The notes: generated from the sequence alone by a model not told the origin. Positions 1 to 4,885 are shown, counted from the first letter of the stretch. The stretch is 6,356 nucleotides of DNA from Bacillota bacterium (GCA_021779415.1 JAJYAS010000215.1:1-6356); one strand, 5' to 3'. Program-made: numbers and translations.

Positions 1-42
1 GGGCAGGGGCCAGGTGTTGGAGGTCAGGTGGCTTTCTGAATC

Positions 43-90
43 AGACGGGCGTATTGTCCAACGTTCCAACGCCGCACAATACGCCCGTCT
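43..90. repeat. Perfect 15-bp inverted repeat
   Basis: The arms at 43-57 (agacgggcgtattgt) and 76-90 are exact reverse complements separated by 18 nt, so either strand could form a 15-bp stem. No T-rich tail follows on either side, so it is unlikely to be an ordinary terminator. The right arm lies inside repeat copy R1 and contains that family's cccgtct core. The left arm is therefore an inverted fragment of the same family, which suggests two copies met head to head. Confidence 0.85.
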
Positions 91-130
91 AGGGAACACC
101 CGGTGGCTTCTCGAATGGTGTGGTGGGGAT
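55..130. repeat. Dispersed repeat copy R1
   Basis: This is a degenerate member of a repeat found four times in the window. It shares with the other copies the order ccaacgttc, caata/aata, cccgtcta, caccc and ggctt-gaa. It is closest to R4 in its left half (ccaacgttccaacg against attccaacgttctcaa). The segment at 26-40 (caggtggctttctgaa) resembles the tail of R1 at 100-115, so a further truncated copy may lie at the very start of the window. No gene is visible in positions 1-281. The copies differ by small insertions and deletions, so the repeat is probably not translated. Confidence 0.6.
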
Positions 131-146
131 AGAAGTTTTTAGATTT

Positions 147-245
147 GACCAAACGTCAGACGCTACTAAATAAACCCGTCTAAAGGCATACCCGCGGCTT
201 TGAAGGAACGTTGCGGGATTGGGTGTCGTTGGTAAGGGAATGAGA
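147..245. repeat. Dispersed repeat copy R2
   Basis: R2 aligns with R3 (1229-1332) over essentially its whole length. It contains two exact shared blocks: aataaacccgtctaa (169-183, matching 1250-1264) and ccgcggctttgaa (192-204, matching 1274-1286). Both are followed by related text ending in ggattgggt, and later by gagaaaa or aagaaaa. The right edge touches the terminator stem of the 282-512 gene. On the minus strand a short reading KAAGMPLDGFI is visible, followed at once by stop codons. Confidence 0.75.
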
Positions 246-283
246 AAATAGTCACAGCATAAAGAAATCTGCTGTGACTATTT
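246..283 (-). terminator. Intrinsic terminator of the 282-512 gene
   Basis: A perfect 14-bp stem is formed by 246-259 (aaatagtcacagca) and 270-283, with a 10-nt loop. Read on the minus strand the hairpin starts within the stop codon of the 282-512 gene and is followed by TTCTC, a modest T-rich tail. Stem length and position make this the terminator of the small gene and probably of the gtrA transcript upstream of it. Confidence 0.85.
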
Positions 284-512
284 ATAAAGAGGCATCTAAG
301 GTTCTCATATCAATTATTTCTTGTTTAGCAAGATCAAAAGTATCAAAATAGCCTAGTGGTTTATCTAAGAAATTGTTTACCCAAGCCAAGAATCCGAATT
401 TATTTCGGCTCACTAGCCAAGTGATTGTATCTTTAAACACTATGTTACTAACCATAATTAAATCCACGTAACTACTAAAGCCATTTTTATGGGCAAATTG
501 GTTCTTTGTCAT
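282..512 (-). CDS. Small hypothetical protein (76 aa)
   Basis: I do not recognise this protein. The start is placed at the ATG at 510-512 because GTGAGGTG precedes it at a good distance; a GTG four codons further upstream would put that ribosome binding site inside the gene. The protein begins MTKNQFAHKNG and has a mixed hydrophobic/aromatic middle (WLVSRNKFGFLAWVNNFLD, about residues 33-51). A short acidic helix-like tail (FDLAKQEIIDM) follows. There is no signal peptide, no clear membrane span and no metal-binding cluster. It lies 56 nt downstream of the GtrA gene on the same strand and ends in a strong terminator, so the two may be cotranscribed. The ribosome binding site plus immediate terminator make it more likely a real gene than chance, but no function can be inferred. 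Confidence 0.6.
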   Translation of the reverse strand: MTKNQFAHKNGFSSYVDLIMVSNIVFKDTITWLVSRNKFGFLAWVNNFLDKPLGYFDTFDLAKQEIIDMRTLDASL

Positions 513-568
513 AGAGCACCTCACTTTGAAAAATATATAAACTAGGGCGGTTTTAGACTGCCGGTTGT

Positions 569-1033
569 CTAAGCTGTTTTGACTCTTCGAAAAACAAAAT
601 ATTTCATAGAGAAGTAGCTTGCTATCGATGGTGTGACCATCGCGAAAACCTTAGAGATATTTTGGATCAGCCATATGGATAATCGGAACAGGGCCAAAAA
701 ATGCATACCCCCTAAAAACGCTAAATTACTGATTATTAAGATTACCCCAGCTTGAATAAAAAAATCGACTTTTTCACGGAGATCTTTACGGGCATGGTGA
801 TGGAAAGCAACGCGAGAATTCCAAATATAACTGTTAACCATTGATAATAGATAGGCTAATGTATTAAAGATAATTAGTTTTGTCTCATTAGTGGTCGGCC
901 AAATCAATAATAAAATATTTAAAAAACCAAGATTAATGATGGCGTTAAGGCTTCCTATGAGAATAAACTGGAGGTATTGCCTCTGCGGGAAGTTTGTCGG
1001 CGGTATCCCGGTTAAACATAAATCATCGTCCAT
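569..1033 (-). CDS. GtrA-family membrane protein
   Basis: This is a 154-residue protein of the GtrA/DPMS-like family (PF04138). These small four-helix membrane proteins are thought to act in flipping or handling polyprenyl-phosphate-linked sugars during surface polysaccharide or teichoic acid glycosylation. Four hydrophobic segments are visible at about residues 20-45, 50-71, 90-112 and 118-140. The family's typical features are an asparagine-rich first helix (GSLNAIINLGFLN), NSYIWNSRVAF at the end of helix 2, and a C-terminal SYFSMKYFVFRR. The ATG at 1031-1033 is preferred because GGAGGCGAG sits 8 nt upstream; a TTG twelve codons earlier has no such site. Partner glycosyltransferases are not in the window, but a BcrC-type lipid phosphatase lies just upstream on the same strand. 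Family assignment is firm; the substrate is unknown. Confidence 0.85.
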   Translation of the reverse strand: MDDDLCLTGIPPTNFPQRQYLQFILIGSLNAIINLGFLNILLLIWPTTNETKLIIFNTLAYLLSMVNSYIWNSRVAFHHHARKDLREKVDFFIQAGVILIISNLAFLGGMHFLALFRLSIWLIQNISKVFAMVTPSIASYFSMKYFVFRRVKTA

Positions 1034-1099
1034 TAATCTCGCCTCCATAAAGAAAAGTATATACTTCAATCTTTAGAAAGCTATGAAAAATGTGTGGCT

Positions 1100-1115
1100 A
1101 AAATCTTAAGATTTT
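1100..1115. repeat. 16-bp perfect palindrome
   Basis: The sequence aaaatcttaagatttt is its own reverse complement. It lies about 67 bp upstream of the GtrA start codon on the minus-strand side, where an operator could sit. AT-rich palindromes of this size also arise by chance, and no T-tract pattern makes it a terminator. A regulator is not identifiable. Confidence 0.4.
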
Positions 1116-1228
1116 TATGATGTTGTATCCTCCCAGTCCTCTGAGCATTGAAACTTGTTTGTGTCAGGTTCCTTGAAAACTCCAAAGACCAAGCCGACTG
1201 GGCATAGGATGAAAACCTTTGTCACTTT

Positions 1229-1332
1229 GTCCACCCGTTCTACGCTGCCAATAAACCCGTCTAAGGACACACACCGCGGCTTTGAATGAATGTTTGCGGA
1301 TTGGGTTGTCTGAAGCAAGTGGGCAAATAAGA
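1229..1332. repeat. Dispersed repeat copy R3
   Basis: R3 is the best-preserved partner of R2; the shared exact blocks are aataaacccgtctaa at 1250-1264 and ccgcggctttgaa at 1274-1286. Its right edge abuts the terminator stem of the PAP2 gene, just as R2 abuts the terminator of the 282-512 gene. The minus strand reads SKPRCVSLDGFIGSVERVDK, recalling SKLSGVTLDEFIENV in R4. Frames between copies are broken by single-base insertions and deletions. Confidence 0.75.
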
Positions 1333-1361
1333 AAAGCCACCTGATTTGGAACAGTGGCTTT
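1333..1361 (-). terminator. Intrinsic terminator of the BcrC-type gene
   Basis: The stem aaagccac (1333-1340) pairs with gtggcttt (1354-1361) around a 13-nt loop. On the minus strand it lies about 29 nt after the stop codon of the PAP2 gene and is followed by TCTTATTTG. The minus-strand text of this hairpin also resembles plus-strand 10-38 (gcca-tgtt-tcaggtggctttct), possibly because both belong to the same repeated unit. Confidence 0.7.
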
Positions 1362-1389
1362 GCATTGCTGAAAGAATTAGCAACATGAA

Positions 1390-2010
1390 TTATCTTGACG
1401 ATTTTCTTCTTATTGATCTTGAATTCCCTTTGGAGAATTTTCCATAATGGCATATTCGAAGAGTTATGATCGTTAAAGGCTTTAAAATCGGATTGATAAG
1501 CCACATCAATTTGGCACTTAAGATTCCTATTACCACTCCAGCTAGAACATCTGTTGGCCAGTGCACACCAGTATAAACACGGGCAAATGCCACGACGAGC
1601 GCTAAAATTGTAAAGCTCCATCTAACCCAAAGTGAAGTTTTTCTCCAAGACCCTGCGGCAAACCCGAAACTACCTGATGTATGGTCGCTGGGAAAAGAGG
1701 TACCCGTAGAATGTGGAATGAGTTGTGTAAAAGTTCCTTTAGGAAGTGCAACAAAGGGGCGTGGTCGGAAGAAGAAATGCCCGATCAGAACGTTGAAGCA
1801 CAATGCAAGAATACCGGAAAATCCCGCTACAACCAAAGCATGACGTTTCTGTGACTCAGGTTTTGGTAGAGTAAACCAGGCTAATATAAACAAGACCACA
1901 TATAACTCTAAAGCATATTGGGCAAAGAAAGACATAATTTTGTCTATAATCGAATGATGTCCGGCTAAACTATTAATAAGATGGTATCCAAAAAGATCAA
2001 ATGAATTCAA
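1390..2010 (-). CDS. bcrC: BcrC-type undecaprenyl-diphosphate phosphatase (PAP2)
   Basis: This 206-residue PAP2-superfamily integral membrane enzyme is expected to dephosphorylate undecaprenyl diphosphate outside the membrane. That recycles the lipid carrier for peptidoglycan and other wall polymers; the subfamily is linked to bacitracin resistance. The motifs are in order: RPRPF at residues 82-86 (the first-motif lysine is not conserved, as is usual for BcrC/YbjG), FPSDHT at 106-111 with His110, and ARVYTGVHWPTD at 143-154 with Arg144, His150 and Asp154. Hydrophobic spans at about 25-48, 58-80, 128-142 and 155-173 fit the fold. The N-terminus (FGYHLINSLAGHHSIIDKIMSFFAQYA) is BcrC-like. The start is a TTG at 2008-2010 with AGGGGG 9 nt upstream. 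The C-terminal tail of about 30 residues is basic. A substrate other than undecaprenyl diphosphate cannot be excluded. Confidence 0.87.
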   Translation of the reverse strand: MNSFDLFGYHLINSLAGHHSIIDKIMSFFAQYALELYVVLFILAWFTLPKPESQKRHALVVAGFSGILALCFNVLIGHFFFRPRPFVALPKGTFTQLIPHSTGTSFPSDHTSGSFGFAAGSWRKTSLWVRWSFTILALVVAFARVYTGVHWPTDVLAGVVIGILSAKLMWLINPILKPLTIITLRICHYGKFSKGNSRSIRRKSSR

Positions 2011-2046
2011 AATATCGTTCCCCCTATAGTTTTTATATCCTCTATG

Positions 2047-2075
2047 ATTATACCCTCTACGCCTCTAAATAATAA
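2047..2075 (-). promoter_or_regulatory. Candidate promoter of the BcrC-type gene
   Basis: On the minus strand a perfect TATAAT (2047-2052) lies about 37 nt before the TTG start. A weak -35 match TTATTA (2070-2075) is placed 17 nt upstream. The -10 box is good but the -35 box matches poorly, so the call rests mainly on position and the -10 hexamer. Confidence 0.4.
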
Positions 2076-2254
2076 AATTGAAATATATATTCGTGTCCAT
2101 GGAGAATGTCGAGTGGGCTATGACCCAGAGTTTGTTGTTCGACAATCCCAAAGAACAAACTAGCTATGAAAGATTGTTCACTCGAATTTGCAAAACGGCA
2201 GTTCACTCTGGTTACGCCTGTTCGAAGTCAAACGGCGTTGCCGAATCTGTCATT

Positions 2255-2330
2255 GTCCAGCCATTCCAACGTTCTCAATAAACTCATCTAAGGTCACACC
2301 CGACAGCTTTGAAACGTGTTTTGGCACATT
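2255..2330. repeat. Dispersed repeat copy R4
   Basis: R4 shares gtcca-c, attccaacgttc, caataaac-c-tctaagg, cacaccc and cagctttgaaacg with the other copies, and is most diverged on its right side. On the minus strand it reads SKLSGVTLDEFIENVGMAGQ followed by a stop. That resembles the peptide readings of R2 and R3 around LDGFI, so the family may descend from the 3' part of a protein-coding gene. Confidence 0.65.
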
Positions 2331-2455
2331 TCAGTTTTCTAAACTAAACAAGGCTCAGCGGTATAACCTTGAGAAATGAGTAACTAATTAAAATATAAAG
2401 TGGTAAAATCCTTCAAGATACATAATAGAAGAGCGAGGAGACATTTGTACACAAC

Positions 2456-2484
2456 AAGACCCTAGCATTACGCTAGGGTCTTTT
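2456..2484 (+). terminator. Orphan plus-strand intrinsic terminator
   Basis: An 11-bp perfect stem (2456-2466 with 2472-2482), a 5-nt loop attac, and TTTT directly after the stem on the plus strand give a textbook intrinsic terminator. No plus-strand gene lies upstream. It may end a short non-coding transcript; an extended -10-like TGGTAAAAT occurs at 2401-2409. On the minus strand it could also serve the nitroreductase, but the tail there is TTGTTGTG, which is weaker. Confidence 0.75.
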
Positions 2485-2575
2485 ACAAGGCAGCCTGTAT
2501 GGAGTCAGGCAGGCTTTGACTTATCATCTGTTTGGAATTCCAGGATTATTGTTCCAGTGCCTCGAGAGTACTTAA

Positions 2576-3106
2576 TCATTTAACGTAGTTTACAACATCC
2601 ATGTTTCGGGTGACTGGAGCTTGAGTCGGATCTGCATCATATCCAACAATTAGGCAGGCAACACTACTGTATCCATCCGGAATACCTAATGATTGTTTTA
2701 CGGCTTTGCCAGCTTCACTTTCTATAAATCTTGTCGGAGAGACAATATAGCGTGATCCAAGTCCTAAAGCCGTTGAGGCTAATGCCATATTTTCTACAGC
2801 TATTGCACAATCTTGATCAGCAAATGGAGCATTCTCTATAGGTGCTGAAGTAATTAAAAGTGTTGGGGCACCGTATAAAGGGTTATATTCAGATGGAGCG
2901 CTCATTAAAGCACGGACGCCATCGTTTATTTGACTAAGCAATTCTTGCTTTTGAACGACCGTAAAATGCCTGTTTTGAAGATTCCTAGCTGTTGGCCCAG
3001 CAATGCCAGCTGATACAATTGTGTTTACGTCATCTTCAGTAATTTGTTGACTAGTATAGCTCATTGTTCCCTTTCTTTTCATAATGGTTTCAATAGTTTG
3101 GTTCAC
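2576..3106 (-). CDS. Nitroreductase-family flavoprotein
   Basis: This 176-residue protein belongs to the FMN-dependent nitroreductase superfamily. These cytosolic, usually dimeric enzymes use NAD(P)H to reduce nitro compounds, quinones, flavins or related substrates. Visible family features are GPTARNLQNRHF (residues 37-48; compare the common SARNLQPW FMN-site motif), YGAPTLLITSAP (about 78-89), DCAIAVENMALASTALGLGSRYI (the conserved central helix) and a late VGYDAD turn. The start is GTG at 3104-3106 with AGGAG 9 nt upstream. The usual N-terminal RRSxR flavin-phosphate segment is replaced by KRKGTMSY (10-17). The gene stands alone with its own promoter, and a hairpin at 2492-2515 may act as its terminator. 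The physiological substrate cannot be read from the sequence. Confidence 0.85.
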   Translation of the reverse strand: MNQTIETIMKRKGTMSYTSQQITEDDVNTIVSAGIAGPTARNLQNRHFTVVQKQELLSQINDGVRALMSAPSEYNPLYGAPTLLITSAPIENAPFADQDCAIAVENMALASTALGLGSRYIVSPTRFIESEAGKAVKQSLGIPDGYSSVACLIVGYDADPTQAPVTRNMDVVNYVK

Positions 3107-3144
3107 ATAAATCCACTCCTAAATAATTTTAGTCTACCCTAACA

Positions 3145-3173
3145 ATTATATAGATGCATTTATTACAAGGCAA
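3145..3173 (-). promoter_or_regulatory. Sigma-A-type promoter of the nitroreductase gene
   Basis: On the minus strand TTGCCT (3168-3173) and a perfect TATAAT (3145-3150) are separated by exactly 17 nt. Transcription would start near 3138, leaving a short leader of about 30 nt that contains the AGGAG ribosome binding site. No inverted repeat that could be an operator overlaps it. Confidence 0.75.
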
Positions 3174-3289
3174 GGAAGCGGGAGGCTTAACAGATCATCC
3201 GCCCTAGAAAGTGTGGGATGTCTAAACATAAAACGCCGTTGGGCCTTATTTTAATGCCCGACATGGCAAGTCATACTAATCCAATACAA

Positions 3290-3550
3290 TTACTGCAAAG
3301 TTTTTTCCAATTCCTGACTACCAAGTTCCATGATTTGCTGCGTTGCAGCGTTTTCAATATCATGTTTTTCTTCTTTGGAAATGTGATCCAAAAGGAAATG
3401 CTCTTTCACTATGGCATAAAAGTGATCGTATAGTTCCATTTTCTCCGCTAAATCCATTCTTCGAATATGGCGATTCTTCTTTAATTTGACAATCATCTCG
3501 GGAAAGTCCGTTTGAAAATCCAGTTCCCGCCGGAAAATGTAGTCATCCAT
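3290..3550 (-). CDS. Hypothetical protein (86 aa, charged, helical)
   Basis: I do not recognise this protein. The ATG at 3548-3550 is chosen because GAGGGG lies 7 nt upstream; an in-frame ATG eight codons earlier would place that site inside the gene. The product begins MDDYIFRREL and is rich in Lys, Glu, Asp and His, with long helix-compatible stretches (for example AEKMELYDHFYAIVKEHFLLD). There is no membrane segment, signal peptide or cysteine motif. An extended -10-like TGGTATAGA lies about 25 nt upstream on the minus strand, without a good -35 box. The gene stands alone between the nitroreductase and an orphan plus-strand terminator. A cytoplasmic role is likely; anything more would be a guess. 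Confidence 0.6.
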   Translation of the reverse strand: MDDYIFRRELDFQTDFPEMIVKLKKNRHIRRMDLAEKMELYDHFYAIVKEHFLLDHISKEEKHDIENAATQQIMELGSQELEKTLQ

Positions 3551-3627
3551 TGTTAAACCCCTCATTGAGTTCATCTATACCATTTTAGGAGAGCAAAACA
3601 GAGGTGATTGACGAAGTTGATAGAGAC

Positions 3628-3663
3628 GCTCAGTAGTATAGAGATACTGCTGAGCCTTTTATT
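3628..3663 (+). terminator. Orphan plus-strand intrinsic terminator
   Basis: A 12-bp stem (3628-3639 with 3644-3655) closes on an agag tetraloop and is followed by CTTTTATT on the plus strand. One pair is G-U on the plus-strand RNA but would be an A-C mismatch on the minus strand, and only the plus side has a T-rich tail, so the direction is well supported. Upstream on the plus strand there is no clear gene. The only candidate is a tiny frame preceded by aggag/gaggtg motifs at 3587-3606. Confidence 0.75.
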
Positions 3664-3770
3664 GCGCTCTAAAAGTTTTTAAGTCTTCACCACTACTATC
3701 TCAGGCAAGGAAAGACACTATTCCGACCATTGTGCTGTGCTAAGTTATCAAAACCTCAAGAGTGTAATGG

Positions 3771-4265
3771 TTAAACTTTTGATATGTAATCTTTGAACGG
3801 GTCTAACATGACGAAGTTCGACATGACTATAGCGAAGAGAATGAGGAGTATAGCGATGACCCATAGAACACGCCCAACAACCTTCGCTCTCCTCATGTTT
3901 CTTGGTTTAACCACTTCCTTGGGAAAAAGCGTCATTGCTACTACCGCGGTTAAAGTATCAATCGTTTCCCAAGTGTTTTTTGGATTACTGATAACGGTAC
4001 CATGGATCTTTAACGTACCCAGTTTATCAATTTCAGGGCTTTTCATTAGATTGTGATGGAATCGCATTGCCAAAAATCCACCAATAATGATACCGGCCAA
4101 AAGCGTGAAAACCCATTCACTCGTGTCTTTAAGGCGGATAGTAGCATCATAGCCCAATTTATCTTCGAAAAGGTTCCAGAATTGAACCACTATCCAAGCA
4201 AACCCATGTGGAACAACTGAAGGGACGTGATCTGCGCTGTGTCCTAAGAATAAATCAGAAAGCAA
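3771..4265 (-). CDS. Hypothetical membrane protein coupled to the repressor gene
   Basis: This 164-residue protein is not from a family I recognise. Two strong membrane segments are visible: about residues 51-67 (WVFTLLAGIIIGGFLAM) and 133-154 (VLWVIAILLILFAIVMSNFVML). A basic stretch KPRNMRRAKVVGR lies just before the second, which favours a cytoplasmic middle loop by the positive-inside rule. The N-terminal 30 residues are moderately hydrophobic. The start is a TTG (4263-4265) that directly follows the TGA stop of the repressor gene. No strong separate ribosome binding site is present, so translation is probably coupled to the repressor. Being cotranscribed with the immunity repressor, it would be made in the lysogenic or quiescent state. 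A superinfection-exclusion or lysogenic-conversion role is an inference from position only. Confidence 0.7.
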   Translation of the reverse strand: MLSDLFLGHSADHVPSVVPHGFAWIVVQFWNLFEDKLGYDATIRLKDTSEWVFTLLAGIIIGGFLAMRFHHNLMKSPEIDKLGTLKIHGTVISNPKNTWETIDTLTAVVAMTLFPKEVVKPRNMRRAKVVGRVLWVIAILLILFAIVMSNFVMLDPFKDYISKV

Positions 4266-4715
4266 TCATTCACCATCTTCTTTCGGAGGTAATACCCGAT
4301 CGATAAAATCTCGATAAACTCTCGCAAATTCAGCATAAAGTTCTTGGCGTTGTTCGTCGGTAATCATCCCGGTTTTAACAAGTCGTCTTAATTCCGCGAG
4401 TGCTAAATGGGTGGATTCTTGATCATCTAATTCTTCCGCAGTAAAGATAGGCATGCGTCCATACCTTCGAAACAGATCGACTTCTCCTTCAAGCTCGAGG
4501 CCATAAACGGTTGCGAGTTCATGGAGTAACTGGTCACTAGGAGACTTGTTTCCCTTTTCAATTTCAGATAAATATTGGAAAGATACTGATAGCTGGGACG
4601 CTACGTTTTTTTGTGTTAAATTTCGTTCAGTTCTAAGTGACGATAGGTAATCGCCAGCACGGAGTTGTCTGAGTTTTACTAATTCATCGTTTGTAAGTTT
4701 ACCTAAATCTGACAT
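4266..4715 (-). CDS. XRE-family transcriptional repressor (immunity repressor-like)
   Basis: This 149-residue DNA-binding protein has a Cro/C1-type helix-turn-helix at about residues 22-75. The core is RNLTQKNVASQLSVSFQYLSEIEKGNKSPS, with the usual Gln35 and the SEIEKGNKSPS signature. Residues 76-149 are acidic and helical (TAEELDDQESTHLALAELRRL, EQRQELYAEFARVYRDFIDRVL) and probably mediate multimerisation. There is no LexA/S24 peptidase domain and no zinc-protease motif. The ATG at 4713-4715 is used because GAGGGG sits 7 nt upstream, not the TTG nine codons earlier. It diverges from an early phage-like operon and the operator region between them is rich in inverted repeats, so it most likely represses that operon and itself. 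With no self-cleavage domain and no adjacent ImmA, release probably depends on the antirepressor or an unseen factor. Confidence 0.85.
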   Translation of the reverse strand: MSDLGKLTNDELVKLRQLRAGDYLSSLRTERNLTQKNVASQLSVSFQYLSEIEKGNKSPSDQLLHELATVYGLELEGEVDLFRRYGRMPIFTAEELDDQESTHLALAELRRLVKTGMITDEQRQELYAEFARVYRDFIDRVLPPKEDGE

Positions 4716-4770
4716 AAATATTCCCCTCGATCGTATTAACAATATTTACATGTAGAAAAGCCAAGGAATT

Positions 4771-4838
4771 TCTGTAATATTATATTCAACCAACTAGTTG
4801 AATGAATGAAATTATGAATTACAGAGTGGTTGAATATA
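4771..4838. promoter_or_regulatory. Operator region with nested inverted repeats
   Basis: A perfect 12-bp inverted repeat (4781-4792 tatattcaacca and 4827-4838) and an 8-bp one (4771-4778 tctgtaat and 4818-4825) interleave. Half-sites ttcaac/gttgaa occur at 4785-4790, 4797-4802 and 4829-4834. A minus-strand TATAAT (4779-4784) overlaps the left arm and could be the repressor gene's -10 box, with only a poor -35 match. The right arm overlaps the plus-strand -35 box. This is where the 4266-4715 repressor is expected to bind. Confidence 0.65.
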
Positions 4839-4858
4839 GAGTTGGCGTTTAATATATT
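4830..4858 (+). promoter_or_regulatory. Promoter of the plus-strand early operon
   Basis: TTGAAT (4830-4835) and TATATT (4853-4858) are spaced by 17 nt, a good sigma-A pattern. The -35 box lies inside the right arm of the 12-bp inverted repeat, and the -10 box lies inside a TAATATATTA palindrome. Both hexamers would therefore be covered by operator-bound repressors. The leader to the 4968 start codon is about 100 nt. Confidence 0.65.
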
Positions 4859-4885
4859 ATACAACATCTATAGCCTAATATATTA
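4850..4885. repeat. Duplicated 10-bp palindrome TAATATATTA
   Basis: The identical palindrome occurs at 4850-4859 and 4876-4885, with centres 26 bp apart (about 2.5 helical turns). The first copy covers the plus-strand -10 box and the second lies just after the expected transcription start. This is a plausible second operator pair, perhaps for the small HTH protein at 5310-5522. The low complexity of the motif means chance is possible. Confidence 0.45.

Larger units (their letters stand above)
1034..1389. other. Gene-free interval between gtrA-like and bcrC-like genes
   Basis: These 356 nt hold a perfect 16-bp palindrome at 1100-1115 (aaaatcttaagatttt), repeat copy R3 (1229-1332) and the terminator of the PAP2 gene (1333-1361). 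On the minus strand one frame stays open from within the PAP2 gene down to 1115, including a stretch reading VFGVFKEPDTNKF. It has no start codon or ribosome binding site of its own after the PAP2 gene. No convincing promoter for the GtrA gene was found, although AT-rich text around 1045-1055 could hold a -10 box. Confidence 0.6.
2053..2575. other. Gene-free interval between bcrC-like gene and nitroreductase
   Basis: About 520 nt carry no gene I can support. Plus-strand frames are open across 2078-2281 and 2188-2379, but neither has a ribosome binding site or a recognisable product. The interval holds repeat copy R4, a strong plus-strand terminator at 2456-2484, and a weaker hairpin (agcctg at 2492-2497 with caggct at 2510-2515) that may serve the minus-strand nitroreductase. 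On the minus strand next to R4 an ATGA stop/start overlap precedes a short dead-end frame (MTDSATPFDFEQA), which could be a gene relic. Confidence 0.5.

Noticed and set aside
1115..1621. 168-codon minus-strand frame overlapping the end of the BcrC-type gene
   Set aside because: Its first part is out of frame inside a well-supported PAP2 gene and it has no initiation signal. Only the distal part is discussed, as a possible relic.
147..2330. Repeat copies considered as a CRISPR array or integron attC array
   Set aside because: The copies are about 100 nt, strongly degenerate and irregularly spaced, with genes between them. There are no uniform spacers and no clear attC-type core sites.
2078..2379. 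Two overlapping plus-strand open frames between the BcrC-type gene and the nitroreductase
   Set aside because: There is no ribosome binding site at either start and no recognisable protein features, and they run through repeat copy R4. They are probably chance frames.
3227..3262. Weak hairpin gttgggc/gcccgac considered as terminator of the 3290-3550 gene
   Set aside because: On the relevant minus strand the stem has a C-A mismatch, is only about 7 bp with an 11-nt loop, and lacks an adjacent T-run.
3793..4056. Plus-strand frame opposite the membrane protein
   Set aside because: It is antisense to a better-supported membrane protein gene that is coupled to the repressor, and it has no ribosome binding site.
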